From a virus: a stretch of 64,000 bases of DNA. Positions 29,101-37,598 of this stretch are shown piece by piece. The DNA lies in IMG/VR virus record IMGVR_UViG_3300010373_000003, positions 28,896 to 92,895 of that record; one strand, given 5' to 3'. The number at the start of each line of letters is the position of its first letter. Position 1 is the stretch's first letter. The notes beneath the pieces are model-generated. The model ran no database searches and was not told the DNA's origin. It saw only the letters and a program-made list of their open reading frames with translations. Made by a program: the position numbers and the translations under genes.

Positions 29101-32100
29101 ATACAAAATCTAAACTAGGTGAAGGTCATGAAATTAAAGTTGAGTATGATCTTAATCAATATGATATTAAACATTTAAATAGCGCTTATAATGGTGTACA
29201 ACTTGATAAATCTCGTAATGTGGCTATTGTTATGCATAATAGCTTGGCTAATAGTAATAACAACAGGAACGTTGTTGGTAAAATCCTTACAGTTTATAGT
29301 TCTCAAACTACAGCTCATATTCTAGATGCTGTTAAAGAAGGTACTATTTTCAATGAGAATGATTATACCTTTGGAACATTTAAAACTCTTATTGATGTAG
29401 GTATTGATTATGAAACTGCTATTGGTTTCTTAATGCAACCAGGAATTACTAAGATTGTAGATGCTTACTTCCAAAGTAAAAGTATTTATATTAATAGTAC
29501 TTCTAACCCTATTAATGTTGCTATTAAGTCTATAGCTACTGATCTAGGTATTACTATTGGAGGACGTGCTATTGATGACTATACCCCTGTTAAGAGTGTA
29601 GTACAAAGATTGAGTACTTACCCGAGATTGCAAATGGCGTATAGACAGCTGTTTGCAGCTAATCTAGGATATAATAATACTATTGACGTACAATCACAAA
29701 ACCTTAATGGTTTAATGCTTCAGAACCGCTTAAAAGGGGTTGAAATAACTAATACTTTAACATTAACACTAGATCAACAACAGTATCAAAATGCTGCTTT
29801 TGATTTAGCTATGATTGCTAACTTTGATAAGTATCGTAAGACTACTCGTAATATTGAAGCTTTAGCTAGAGTTAGTAATCCTGATAGGTTTGGTGCTAAG
29901 CAAACAATTAGAGGAACTAGAGTTACTTTAAATAATATTGCTAAATATGCTACTGATCCTAATGATATAGTTGGTGAAACTATAATGGTTGGAAATAAGA
30001 ATATTATTCAATCTTTATACCCAGGTTTTAATACTAGAGAAGGTATAGATATTACTAATAGTTCTTATCCATATCTTGCTGCGTTTTTAAAGTTTGCTAC
30101 TCAACCTAGTGTTGAAGCTAATAGTCAGTTGTTTCCTACTGAAAGTAATAGTTATAATGCTATTACAGATACTGTTCAAGCTAGAATGGGTATTAATTTT
30201 ACTGATGAACAGTATAAAGAATATAAACAATATATGATTTCTAATGTTTATGCTGGTGTTCCATTTTTAACATCACCTTTAACATTGAATGAATATGGTT
30301 TAATTACTTTAGATAATGTAGCTATTGAAGCTGAAGTTAATTTAAATAATCAATATTGGGATGTTGAACGTTCTAGAATATTTGGTTACGATGTTACCCA
30401 AAGTGGCAATATTACTATTAAAGATATTAATAATCCTAATGAGGAAGAAGTATTTAATTTTAATCAACTTACTCCTGCTCAGAAAGTTATATGGATTCAA
30501 CGTAATTTTAATGAAGGTAGAGGTGTATTTGATTTCTTAGATGTTAATACTTTTAATCAGTATGAGTTTAAGAATAAAGGATTTAGTAGTCAATCTATTA
30601 AATATAGTGATCAAATTGATGATATTGAAGAAGTGTATGTTGCTTTTAGAGATAGCTTCTTTAATAAGAATCCTTTAGTTAGACTTGCTACTATTGACTT
30701 AATTAAGTATTCTTTTGTTGCTGAAGGGTTTAAATTTAAACGTGGAAGTATTAGTAAAATTATTACTAATGATACGTTGTATTCTAATCTAGAAGATAAA
30801 GGTATTAATCTAATTGAAGCTATACAGCAACAATTTATGATTTATAATAATCCTCTTGAAGCTACTACTCAAAAGTTTATTGATAAGTTTATACGTAGTC
30901 ATAGTGAACTTGTTAAAGAAGTTTCTATTCCTAAAGGTAAAACTGATAAACAAGGTAATGAGAATATTGGTCGTAAGTTTAATAGACAAATACAAGGAGA
31001 GAATATAGTTTTTATTCCTTTTGCTGAGTCTACTAAAGAGTTACTAGAACATCTTAACATTATTGAAGATAGTCCTAAAGGTTATGTTAGAATTGGTAGA
31101 TATATCAATGATACTCAACGTAGAACTACTTTATATAAAGTTACTAATACTAGACAAGGTGTTTATTTAACTCCTTTGAATATACTTGAACGTAATGAGA
31201 CTTCTGAGTATTCAGTTAATGCTAAAAATAACTTATATAAAGCTACTGAATATTATGATGCTATAATTAATTTATCTGTAGATAATGGAGTTCCTGTTAA
31301 TGAGTTACTTAAAGATGGTAAAACTGTTGAACAACTTAATATTCTTAAAGATCAGTTTACTATAACTCCTCATAAGTCTAAACATATAATTGAAAGTGTT
31401 GAAAACACTAATGAAGTTATTAGAGTTATGCAGTATGGTACTAATATTGAGCAAGCTGAGACTGCTAAGTTTGTATCTGACATTGTAGATTACATAACTT
31501 CCCCTGTAGAGGAAGCAGGTAACTATGGCGTTATTAAAAATGATAATGGTTTTATTAATTCTCTTATCCCTCATGGTGTTTCTGTTATTCAGAACATACC
31601 TAATGGTGAAGATATTATAACTGTTAAGATTACTAAACATACTAAGAAGAATGGTTTAAGTAAACAATTTGAATATGTACTTAAAGGAGACAAACGTGGA
31701 GATCTTGCTAAGGTTAAACCTGAAGAAAGAAAGGCTTTACAGAACTCTATTGATGCTAAAAGTATTAGACCTACATTATATAAGATTGAAAGGGTTACCA
31801 GTGAACAAGAAAGAGAGAACTACGAAGAACTTAGAAAACAAGTAGAAGATCAAGCTGCTTCTCAAATGAATGCAGTTACTAATCTAATTGAAGACTTTGA
31901 TGTAGATGTTGTTTTCAATTATACTGAAACTGATAAGGTTGCTAAAGATATATTTAATGAACTTAATAAACGTGCTTTATCTAATGATGATAAACGTGCT
32001 GTTAAATTTAAGAAAGCTATGGATATAGCAGGTATAGATAGGACTAGTGCTAATTCTATACATGATAATAAGAGAAATATATATACTTCTGCTGCTAAGT

Positions 32101-35100
32101 ATTATACTGAACGTTCACATGAACTTCTTTCTAATATTGAAAGCTTTACAGGTATTAACGGAGAACAATACTCTATAGATAATCCTGATTTGTATAAACA
32201 TCTTACTGAATATCCTGAAGATTATCCTTTGTTACTTAAACTTATACTTGATGCTAAAACATTTGGTGATCAGTTTTATGATATATTTAATCTTAATTTA
32301 GTTGGAGAAGATGAAAGTACTAGTAAAGCTATTGAGAAAACAAGAGCGGCAATTAATAATGTTCGTACTAGTTCTAAGCTTAAGAACGCTGTTAATCTTA
32401 TGTTCAATGATTATATTGCTAACAATTATTCTACTAATTCTTTAGTTCGTCATGGTATTATTGAACTTAAAACTCAATTTGGAGATACAGACTGGTTTGA
32501 TTCTATATTTAGTGATGTTGGTGAGTTAAATCATAAACAAGTTCAATCTGTTGTTAAATATGTTAATACTGTTATTAATGAAGCTACTAAAGTTATAGCT
32601 CCTAAATCTATTAATACTTTTAATAAACAATATGAGACTATAGAGAAGTCTACTGGTCCTTTTGATATTAATAATATTATAACTAAACAAGGTAAGTTTG
32701 TAACTCCTTATACTGAACAGTTTTTAGAAGATAGAGAGAAGATTGTTAGTGATGTTAAAGTTGCTAAGGATACATATGGTATTGATAGTATACAGTATGT
32801 TAAAGCTAAATTAGCTAGAGACGAATGGAGAGCAAAGAATGTTCATCAAGATATTATTTCTACATACTATAATGAGAATAATGCTTTACTTCGTAATGTT
32901 ATTAATCAAGCTCCTGATGAGTATATTGAATACATGAGACTTATTCATGAGTTATATGGTGATCAACGTAGTCCTAGTCTTTTAACTAAAGAAGAGAAAG
33001 ATTATCGTAAAGAACTTAATACTAAGATACGTAATATTACTTCTGACTTTAATCAATCTGGTGAACTTAAATCTGATAAGCAACGTTTTCAAGCTGCTAG
33101 ACTTAAGAACTATATTAATGCTAAAAAGCTTCTTAATGAAGAGTATTTTGATTATAATGAGACTGATGGATTTAAAGATACAGTTGAGTATTATACTAAT
33201 ATTATTAAACAGTATGAAAAGAAACATCCTTTAGAGACTTTAGATCAGAAGCTTAATAATAGTAATTATGCTGAAGCTTATGAATGGATTAAAGGTAATA
33301 CTATTTATACTTTAGATGCAGCTACACAAAAGATTATTAGTGATTCTTTTGCTGCGTTAAAATCTAAAGATAACACTAGTTCTTTTGAAGTTAAGAAGAT
33401 TCTTAAAGATAGTGATGCTTATGATAGATATGGTAACATTGATGCTCGTAAGTTATCAACTGAACAGCTTACTAAGATTAAACAACTTACTGAACATAAG
33501 TTTTCATGGACTTATGAGAGTAATGCTGGTGAGGCTATTTTAATTAAAGATGTTCCTTCTGATCTACCTGTACTTAGTGATAAGTTCTATAGAATGCTTC
33601 GTGGTTCTAGTGAGAATGATAGCGGAGTCAATGTTGAAAGGATTGCTGTTATAGGTAAAATTAATGCATTATTAGGTAGAGCTGTTGATCGTAATACTGG
33701 TCAGATTAATTCTAAAGATCTATTTGATAAACTTACTGAAGACGAACTTAATGATTTAGGTTCATATTATAGAAGATTACATAATATTAAAGGTGATCGT
33801 AACAATAAAGAGTTAGCTGAGAAGTTTAAAGCTAATGTTGATTTTAAAGTTAATGATGCTGCTTTTAATAGAGAATGGGCTTATGCTCAATCTAATCTTA
33901 AGAATACTAAACATTATGATACTTGGTTAAATATCTTTATTCAAACTAATAAAGATGGAGAATACGTTACTGATGAGCAAGGTAAATTTGTAGCTAATAA
34001 TGATATTTTTGGTTATATTGAACCTAAGGACAAAACTTATATAGATGCTGAAAGAACAGCGGCTAGACAAGTTTTAGAAAATGATATAGAATATGTACCT
34101 ACTGAATACTATTATGCTGCTTTAAAGGAAGCTTCTAACAATGGTACTTTCAATGAATGGTATAATGCTAATCATGTATTCAATCCTTATTCTCATAGAA
34201 TGGAACCTCTTAAGGTTTGGACTGAAATGCAAGTTAATCCTAATGGTAATCTTAATGGAACATATAGTTATGCTCCTACTTATGAGAATACTGAACGTAC
34301 TGTTAAAGATGATTTTATAAATCCTAATCATAAACAATACTCTACTAATTATAATACTGATAGTGGTGATTATAATAATCTATCTAAACTTTCTACTAAA
34401 GAAAGAGATATGTTAGATCTATTACAATCTACTATAAATGCTCATGCTAGTACTCACTCTATGAGAATGTTTGCAGAACAAGGTTATTTACCTAGACGTG
34501 CTAGACATACTCCTGATGCTAAATGGTATGTTGGTCAAGCTTTAGGTTCAATGGGTTTAGAGTTTAGAAATACTGGTGAACAGCAATGGACTGATAAGAT
34601 TGATTATACTAATGATTTTGATACAGACTTTGACATGATGTCATTGATTAAACAAAAAGGGTATAAAGAACGTATCAAAATTGATAGTAAAGGTACTAGA
34701 GAGTCTGATGAAGATTATGCTAAACGTGTAGAGGATATTCGTAAAGAGAATAAACTTATAGATGAAGCTAATCTTAAACTAGATAATGAGATATTAGATA
34801 ATGATTGGAAAAGTGTATTTAATGACTTTATAAATAAGTCTACTGAATATAATGCTAAACAACGTGCTAAGAATACTGTATATTTATTACTAGAAGATCT
34901 TAAAGATTCTCCTGCTTTTAAAGAAAGTGCTTGGGGTAGAAACCTTAAGAGAGATGGAGCTAGAAGTACTAACGAACAAGATAGTTATCAAACAGTTGGA
35001 CAAACTAATACTCATAAGACTGTTGAGAACTGGGCTAGACGTATTTTGTTTGATCAGTTTAAGAAAGGTAGTCCTTATAGTAAATATGCTGATTTAGCAC

Positions 35101-36731
35101 AAAACATTACTTCTGCTAAATATATGATAGCTAACGTTACTGGTGGTATAGCCAACGTTGGTACAGGTATGGCTAACGTATTAGGTGAAACTTTTGCTAG
35201 TGATTATTTTGGTAAAGATGCTTTCACTAAAGGTCAGCAAAGATACTTTAGTAATAGTCTTAGTTTCCTATCTGATATGTATAGTGATACTACTAATAAT
35301 CCTACAGTTGGTATTTCTAAACTATTTGATGTAGTTGACTTTGATGCGTTTACTGAACGTAGACCTAATGAGAAAGCTACTGAAATGGTTAAGAGAGTTA
35401 GAGATAGTTTATATTCTATGCAAAGTGGTGGTGAACATTATATGCAGAATAGTGTTCTATTTGCTATACTTAAGTCTCATAGACTATTTAAAGATACTGA
35501 TGGTCAAATGAGAGTTGGTAGTATTTCTAACTATAATTGGGAACTAGAAGTTCAAACACTTATGGGGATGCTTAATGGTAAAGAAGATTTACTTATTAGG
35601 TATAAGAGTTTTATTAAGGATGTTAAAAGTGACCTTAATGAACTACGTAAGTATGATAGTTTTACTAGAGATTTTAATGAAGAGTTTCTAAGAGATATAG
35701 GAGATAGACAACTTATTAAAGAATATATTGCTGAAAGAAGTAAAGCTCTTGCTAATTCTGAAGAAGAATTTAATAAGAATCCTTTAGCTGAAGATCAATT
35801 CGAATTAGTTGATGGGCAAACAGTTATTAAAGCTGGAAGTCTTATGGACGGTAGAATGTTTGGAGAACTTAGACAAAAGGTTATTTCTATTAATAAGAAA
35901 ATACATGGTGTATATGATAAGATAGGTGCTGCTAGTATTGAAAAAGAATGGTGGGGTGGTTTAGCTATGCAATATCATAAACATATATATCCCGGTATTA
36001 TGAAAAGATATCGTATGAAAGGTTATTATAATGAATCTCGTTCTAGTGTAGAAAAAGGTTCTTATGTTTCTCTTGCTGATTATCTTTCTACTGAGTTTAG
36101 AGGTTTAGGTAAACGTGTTAATAGTAGAGTTGAAACTGATAATGAGAATGTTGCACTTGCTTCATTCCAAGAAGTTATCAAAGCTTCAGTTGATACTGTT
36201 CTTAACCTTAAAACTAATTACCAGTTAATGCCTGTTTGGGAACAGAATAATATTAGACGTGCATTAGGTGATTTACTAGGTATAACATCTGCTTTTATGG
36301 TAGCTATATCTATTCATTTAATGACTGATGATGATGAGATTAAAGAAAGTGAATTACTATCTACTGCTTTATATATGGCAGATAGACTTAATTCAGAGTC
36401 TGCAATGTATACTCCTTGGGGATTATTTGCTGAAGCTGGAACTCTTTGGTCTTCTCCTATTGCTGCCCAGAATGGACCTAAGGATTTGTTTAAAGGTTTA
36501 GGTATTGCTACTGGTATGTTGTTTGATTCTGAATATAATCCTAACTATACTACAGGATTATATAAAGGAGAGAATAAACTTGCAGTACTACTTTATCGTA
36601 ATACTCCTATTTATAGAGTTGCTCAACGTCTAAGTACTATGACTAAGAATAACAATTACTATAAGATTAATGAGAATGCTCTTAATATTAAATTTGCTAA
36701 AAGTATTGCTAATACTATTAATCCTGACTAA
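23133..36731 (+). CDS. Giant virion-packaged single-subunit RNA polymerase polyprotein
   Basis: 4532 aa. Residues ~1560-1700 carry the polymerase core: a conserved stretch with GYRIPTEGKQSISNLKVVAF, then TQTGSDFDVDSVYG, with DFDVD at 1682-1686. This matches the DxDxD loop of double-psi beta-barrel RNA polymerases, as in Cellulophaga phage phi14:2 gp66 and YonO. The ORF is about twice as long as phi14:2 gp66, so other cargo domains are probably fused. The C-terminus (~4370-4532) has a hydrophobic helix (ITSAFMVAISIHLM) and a basic tail. In relatives this enzyme is packaged and injected to transcribe early genes. Repeat copies 5 and 6 lie near residues 1039-1044 and 2789-2794. The frame is open upstream to 23049, so a non-ATG start is possible. 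Confidence 0.85.
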   Translation: MSCIEYGFTIQGDVDNKLARSVEYVAGADYTKATILASYFGTEDFAQYVEQETETRDYANVNANTMRRLLGSFFVSRHNSINNTINKKNADTLNGFSSAKAKTIAKDHTANLIIESYYNEINKPKADRIGKDAIIREVSKTINNHFNSKVAVPLIKRVQAENTNKAALSLIEKASAINAQIKDLNRQRTNLVAQFNQDQEEGVSTILDTSIDAIGTQLATKDSERYVIFKNIIELAGNVREKNYSTLTSQVRGNTYSWYESVFATSKLVNLVDEFNITLENDKIIERNYTDENDVSNPDSDSVDEMSKSWEDSLYGSFDRHVNAKLKVYLDRVYRLATPTPIGSNEYQFDDNNELGVPMTIGANFIIAQISNYATFNSVDDFINSVSRVSQINPALYGLSKVVNDMLADRVFANQVFQQLANPKIAKTIITIADNDINFDQSNKSADALSHLVFNFINSAKSNYRSSFSLSDKESIKDGLLNLNKVKDVNVFNNGAIIKSTDDLINGLLVKYFPKIDRSSVNNYLRNNPADSVNIYKGVLQDLSGLINSVEDIVDDYNSKWGDYLGQYRTWANKRKIANEIGESFGEPMPVFDYSSVDYNKLYPSVISLAKKLVNYTAVKNELNSINAEGNMASDLIGNNYITNFLKQIQYGTAEEADAGLNRLKDFITKSPQYKYSPFYFGTKDSRGNTLVEGLFNRDISGKVTVNPNARNMINISLFDGAKDRSNSKSTMYSGMSKGDYFLTQLVAFNTPINYVTQEGNNVPTAGFFMRTPSDAPKNFIVQAPKYNIDGLWQVVTASRNQYVADIQKELGNKFTFTNEGQYIDMSEDIITGSIKGKISNNVMTAEQIYDMFRNPIDNKTYTNLYHTYDPNTNKVLIPIIYNTEEGPLITYLEGDKVVGTVNNIAENIVIKEVYTFSNMLDGVLPYEFLIDIADTITQDGINEGRIQRSIDKNNPAFRALHAHALGEVNNFVNNLNNVFEKKAGKWVTKSNTHNLIDRAHYNGDSVVKDGVLTGNFFNFIRLFETQGYKANEEIKNAFFLYGGDTANGIDPLLVKNKKGDLTLNINRKDLIAINNNHIELSISDNNLEVIDSVVENWLNNYYNEVLDKTSQFNTIIEDRYSNNDIVDYAVNNAIMEMNFDDVFEGDSKFYKGPQDFLKRAKEVQAAGKAYTGFNINEAIGGPVHPIKDASGGEIPIMVNGVEVAKARNGFKGVTIYNTVRPSQSAGQIKQELVGILTPSVGKTEANRIATEISQGYFDSTKVNDAQSYITLDEFIARRHADGTLNDYQDLLAQLTDDKISVGDMNLKGINARIQVQKNFYFDKQFDDNTGTFYPRQIKNAEFVLIPKLIKGTDLETLYNIMKANGVDQVNTVEASKAAKKNILTFWDNQGVANAEAFDASLKADNNIAIEDYYYQYLYKQQDVADHMVNEKNKAGIQIMKKIIDNANAEVQGDIDNFFNSYVANIKDDFNMLLNRMGWRVENGSLVDSSGKTNADGKNVLQFEDFYKKARVEAQRLGMDSNFIEYLTPDQFGSPVMPNYMNNVSSKLESIAQSIFNNGVTRQTLPGWHAAQVTSVGHGVPSLGEDGVWRTLKYHPQVTREDGTVVQEAYAEVMLPRWSTLIPKDYDISKLESEGIDIHLGYRIPTEGKQSISNLKVVAFLDEVYGSTIMVPDEWVTQTGSDFDVDSVYGISHEIYKDREGTIKKVQFDNSTEVKDVERRYVNYINGAIEHRVDKDIIPDEFITDKVNEARDQIKDLDIVRKESKYLGELISNHGSIYRQLPTEVQDQVKSINRRFRTGNIYDRYNALAATFEVLSSQETGELKDVYEEFGSYSEAIANAYEYIKSIDTDSIPKFNKSEVIKGIFENARIEYLNKVKKAAKASNLVTYEEFANWSIEDQNSRKARNNRILDSMINVMNNSNSREENYSRSNFDDLSNAMKKMNALRGASSIVRSAYNPLDQVDFMENAMSGATLKAFSVTRDTFNSVNNYTKSKLGEGHEIKVEYDLNQYDIKHLNSAYNGVQLDKSRNVAIVMHNSLANSNNNRNVVGKILTVYSSQTTAHILDAVKEGTIFNENDYTFGTFKTLIDVGIDYETAIGFLMQPGITKIVDAYFQSKSIYINSTSNPINVAIKSIATDLGITIGGRAIDDYTPVKSVVQRLSTYPRLQMAYRQLFAANLGYNNTIDVQSQNLNGLMLQNRLKGVEITNTLTLTLDQQQYQNAAFDLAMIANFDKYRKTTRNIEALARVSNPDRFGAKQTIRGTRVTLNNIAKYATDPNDIVGETIMVGNKNIIQSLYPGFNTREGIDITNSSYPYLAAFLKFATQPSVEANSQLFPTESNSYNAITDTVQARMGINFTDEQYKEYKQYMISNVYAGVPFLTSPLTLNEYGLITLDNVAIEAEVNLNNQYWDVERSRIFGYDVTQSGNITIKDINNPNEEEVFNFNQLTPAQKVIWIQRNFNEGRGVFDFLDVNTFNQYEFKNKGFSSQSIKYSDQIDDIEEVYVAFRDSFFNKNPLVRLATIDLIKYSFVAEGFKFKRGSISKIITNDTLYSNLEDKGINLIEAIQQQFMIYNNPLEATTQKFIDKFIRSHSELVKEVSIPKGKTDKQGNENIGRKFNRQIQGENIVFIPFAESTKELLEHLNIIEDSPKGYVRIGRYINDTQRRTTLYKVTNTRQGVYLTPLNILERNETSEYSVNAKNNLYKATEYYDAIINLSVDNGVPVNELLKDGKTVEQLNILKDQFTITPHKSKHIIESVENTNEVIRVMQYGTNIEQAETAKFVSDIVDYITSPVEEAGNYGVIKNDNGFINSLIPHGVSVIQNIPNGEDIITVKITKHTKKNGLSKQFEYVLKGDKRGDLAKVKPEERKALQNSIDAKSIRPTLYKIERVTSEQERENYEELRKQVEDQAASQMNAVTNLIEDFDVDVVFNYTETDKVAKDIFNELNKRALSNDDKRAVKFKKAMDIAGIDRTSANSIHDNKRNIYTSAAKYYTERSHELLSNIESFTGINGEQYSIDNPDLYKHLTEYPEDYPLLLKLILDAKTFGDQFYDIFNLNLVGEDESTSKAIEKTRAAINNVRTSSKLKNAVNLMFNDYIANNYSTNSLVRHGIIELKTQFGDTDWFDSIFSDVGELNHKQVQSVVKYVNTVINEATKVIAPKSINTFNKQYETIEKSTGPFDINNIITKQGKFVTPYTEQFLEDREKIVSDVKVAKDTYGIDSIQYVKAKLARDEWRAKNVHQDIISTYYNENNALLRNVINQAPDEYIEYMRLIHELYGDQRSPSLLTKEEKDYRKELNTKIRNITSDFNQSGELKSDKQRFQAARLKNYINAKKLLNEEYFDYNETDGFKDTVEYYTNIIKQYEKKHPLETLDQKLNNSNYAEAYEWIKGNTIYTLDAATQKIISDSFAALKSKDNTSSFEVKKILKDSDAYDRYGNIDARKLSTEQLTKIKQLTEHKFSWTYESNAGEAILIKDVPSDLPVLSDKFYRMLRGSSENDSGVNVERIAVIGKINALLGRAVDRNTGQINSKDLFDKLTEDELNDLGSYYRRLHNIKGDRNNKELAEKFKANVDFKVNDAAFNREWAYAQSNLKNTKHYDTWLNIFIQTNKDGEYVTDEQGKFVANNDIFGYIEPKDKTYIDAERTAARQVLENDIEYVPTEYYYAALKEASNNGTFNEWYNANHVFNPYSHRMEPLKVWTEMQVNPNGNLNGTYSYAPTYENTERTVKDDFINPNHKQYSTNYNTDSGDYNNLSKLSTKERDMLDLLQSTINAHASTHSMRMFAEQGYLPRRARHTPDAKWYVGQALGSMGLEFRNTGEQQWTDKIDYTNDFDTDFDMMSLIKQKGYKERIKIDSKGTRESDEDYAKRVEDIRKENKLIDEANLKLDNEILDNDWKSVFNDFINKSTEYNAKQRAKNTVYLLLEDLKDSPAFKESAWGRNLKRDGARSTNEQDSYQTVGQTNTHKTVENWARRILFDQFKKGSPYSKYADLAQNITSAKYMIANVTGGIANVGTGMANVLGETFASDYFGKDAFTKGQQRYFSNSLSFLSDMYSDTTNNPTVGISKLFDVVDFDAFTERRPNEKATEMVKRVRDSLYSMQSGGEHYMQNSVLFAILKSHRLFKDTDGQMRVGSISNYNWELEVQTLMGMLNGKEDLLIRYKSFIKDVKSDLNELRKYDSFTRDFNEEFLRDIGDRQLIKEYIAERSKALANSEEEFNKNPLAEDQFELVDGQTVIKAGSLMDGRMFGELRQKVISINKKIHGVYDKIGAASIEKEWWGGLAMQYHKHIYPGIMKRYRMKGYYNESRSSVEKGSYVSLADYLSTEFRGLGKRVNSRVETDNENVALASFQEVIKASVDTVLNLKTNYQLMPVWEQNNIRRALGDLLGITSAFMVAISIHLMTDDDEIKESELLSTALYMADRLNSESAMYTPWGLFAEAGTLWSSPIAAQNGPKDLFKGLGIATGMLFDSEYNPNYTTGLYKGENKLAVLLYRNTPIYRVAQRLSTMTKNNNYYKINENALNIKFAKSIANTINPD
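26248..26265 (+). repeat. Dispersed GC-rich motif, copy 5 (forward)
   Basis: TCTTCCTCTACGGGGGAG, read here in a different frame from copies 1 and 3, giving FLYGGD in the RNA polymerase polyprotein. Confidence 0.85.
31498..31514 (-). repeat. Dispersed GC-rich motif, copy 6 (reverse, diverged)
   Basis: CTTCCCCTGTAGAGGAA has the reverse-orientation core with one C-to-T change, and codes for TSPVEEA in the RNA polymerase polyprotein. Confidence 0.7.
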
Positions 36732-36750
36732 GTAGTAGTTCCTGTTAATA

Positions 36751-36797
36751 AAAAAAGGCCAACTAACTAGATTTTACTCTAGTCGGTTGGCCTTTTC
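36751..36797. terminator. Bidirectional terminator between the convergent late and early blocks
   Basis: Stem GGCCAACTAACTAG / CTAGTCGGTTGGCC (36757-36770 and 36779-36792, one mismatch and one wobble) has an A-run on its left and a T-run on its right, so it can act on both strands. It lies 20 nt after the polymerase stop and ~100 nt from the end of the facing - strand gene. Confidence 0.85.
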
Positions 36798-36835
36798 TTG
36801 TTTATGGTGGTTATAGTATTGGTTGGAATGCTGAT

Positions 36836-36879
36836 CTATGGTCAAGCCATAGTATTCGATTTAATAGCTGTTTCCAGCT
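36836..36879. repeat. Two small hairpins downstream of the - strand block
   Basis: CTATGG/CCATAG (36836-36852, 5-nt loop) and AGCTG/CAGCT (36866-36879) lie side by side. Read on the - strand the second has a GAAA tetraloop. They follow the stop of the 133-aa gene and may stabilise or end that transcript. Confidence 0.4.
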
Positions 36880-36894
36880 TCACAATACATTTTA

Positions 36895-37296
36895 TTATGA
36901 TTTAGGTGTATTACGTTCAGATCGAGGTTTATTCGGGTAGGCACGCTTATGTGGCTTCGGCTTACTAGAACTAATAATACTCATAGTCTTAGCACTATAA
37001 ACTTCAATACCTTTAGCAATAGTATCTAACATATCTTTAATAGATGTTTGTTTAGAATCAATAATAACAGTTTTAGAAGATATCTCCTTAAAGTTATTCA
37101 TAATAACTTCATCACTTGTAGCAACAGTAGTATTCAACTTTTTAATAGCATCAACAACACTTTCAACACAGTCTAAAATTCTAGACTGCTTCTTCTTTAA
37201 GTGTAAGAATAACATCACGATAACTAGTAACATGATGGTCACAATGAAGACTCCTAGAGCCATCATTATATTTATATTGGTTTCAATCATAAGCAT
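36895..37296 (-). CDS. Small single-pass membrane protein with coiled-coil region
   Basis: 133 aa. A transmembrane helix at ~10-32 (IMMALGVFIVTIMLLVIVML) is followed by KKK, a predicted coiled coil (~35-105) and a basic Pro/Ser-rich tail (SSSKPKPHKRAYPNKPRSER). It is the last gene of the - strand block and faces the bidirectional terminator. The architecture resembles an inner-membrane spanin or a phage membrane-anchored regulator; no family is recognised. Its start is preceded by the 95-bp element bounded by dispersed-motif copies. Confidence 0.55.
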   Translation of the reverse strand: MLMIETNINIMMALGVFIVTIMLLVIVMLFLHLKKKQSRILDCVESVVDAIKKLNTTVATSDEVIMNNFKEISSKTVIIDSKQTSIKDMLDTIAKGIEVYSAKTMSIISSSKPKPHKRAYPNKPRSERNTPKS

Positions 37297-37317
37297 AATA
37301 AGGTATTAGCAATGTGT

Positions 37318-37412
37318 CTTCCTCTACGGGGGAGGTACAGCTCTCTATTACTAGAGGTTCAATCAAGACGGTTAAGACGATTAAGATCATATAACCTTGC
37401 CCGTAGAGGAAG
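37318..37412. mobile_element. 95-bp MITE-like element bounded by dispersed-motif copies 7 and 8
   Basis: The left end CTTCCTCTACGGGGGAGGT (37318-37336) and the reverse complement of the right end, CTTCCTCTACGGGCAAGGT (37394-37412), agree at 17 of 19 bases. The 57 bp inside hold a small hairpin (CTCTA/TAGAG, 37343-37356) and three 9-bp near-repeats (TCAATCAAG, ACGGTTAAG, ACGATTAAG; 37359-37385). No convincing target duplication flanks it and there is no ORF of substance. It lies between two - strand genes. A non-autonomous element, an iteron-like site or a regulatory cassette are all possible. Confidence 0.5.
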
Positions 37413-37436
37413 TACTCATATAATATCAATAACTAT

Positions 37437-37598
37437 TTACTTAAACTTCTCTATAAGATACAGCTTATATAACTCTAAAGTAGTAAGATGTCCTTTTGTA
37501 TGAACATACCATTTACCTAGTTTAGAGTCATAACTAAACCAACTATCTTTAGTAAGTTTATCACCAATCCATTGAGCAAAGCCTATAGTATTAGTCAT
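37437..37598 (-). CDS. Small early protein of unknown function
   Basis: 53 aa from the ATG at 37596-37598 (MTNTIGFAQWIGDKL and onwards), chosen because it overlaps the upstream stop by 8 nt; an upstream start would add 17 hydrophobic residues read in another frame of that gene. Aromatic-rich (WFSYDSKLGKWYV), soluble and slightly basic. No family recognised. Confidence 0.6.
   Translation of the reverse strand: MTNTIGFAQWIGDKLTKDSWFSYDSKLGKWYVHTKGHLTTLELYKLYLIEKFK

Noticed and set aside
29724-29742. AACCGCTTAAAAGGGGTT as a hairpin in the polymerase gene
   Set aside because: A G-G mismatch and a two-base loop make it too weak to report.
23040-34337. Many antisense ORFs of 60-190 codons opposite the giant cargo genes, for example 23040-23609 and 26451-26999
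   Set aside because: They are rich in Ile, Ser, Asn and Phe as expected from the complement of the sense codons, lack motifs, and are spread evenly; they are shadows.
34723-34735. CGTGTAGAGGATA as a further copy of the dispersed motif
   Set aside because: Only the GTAGAGGA word matches; the GC-rich half is absent, so chance in coding sequence is likely.
36801-36879. tRNA-like segment: CTATG/CATAG stem with a 7-nt loop reading GTCAAGC, preceded by a possible D-arm
   Set aside because: No matching acceptor stem or TTCRANY T-arm could be fitted on either strand; only two simple hairpins remain.
37312-37503. 63-codon + strand ORF across the 95-bp element
   Set aside because: It runs antisense into the 53-aa gene, and its Arg/Leu-rich sequence comes from the GC-rich repeats; no start context or homology.
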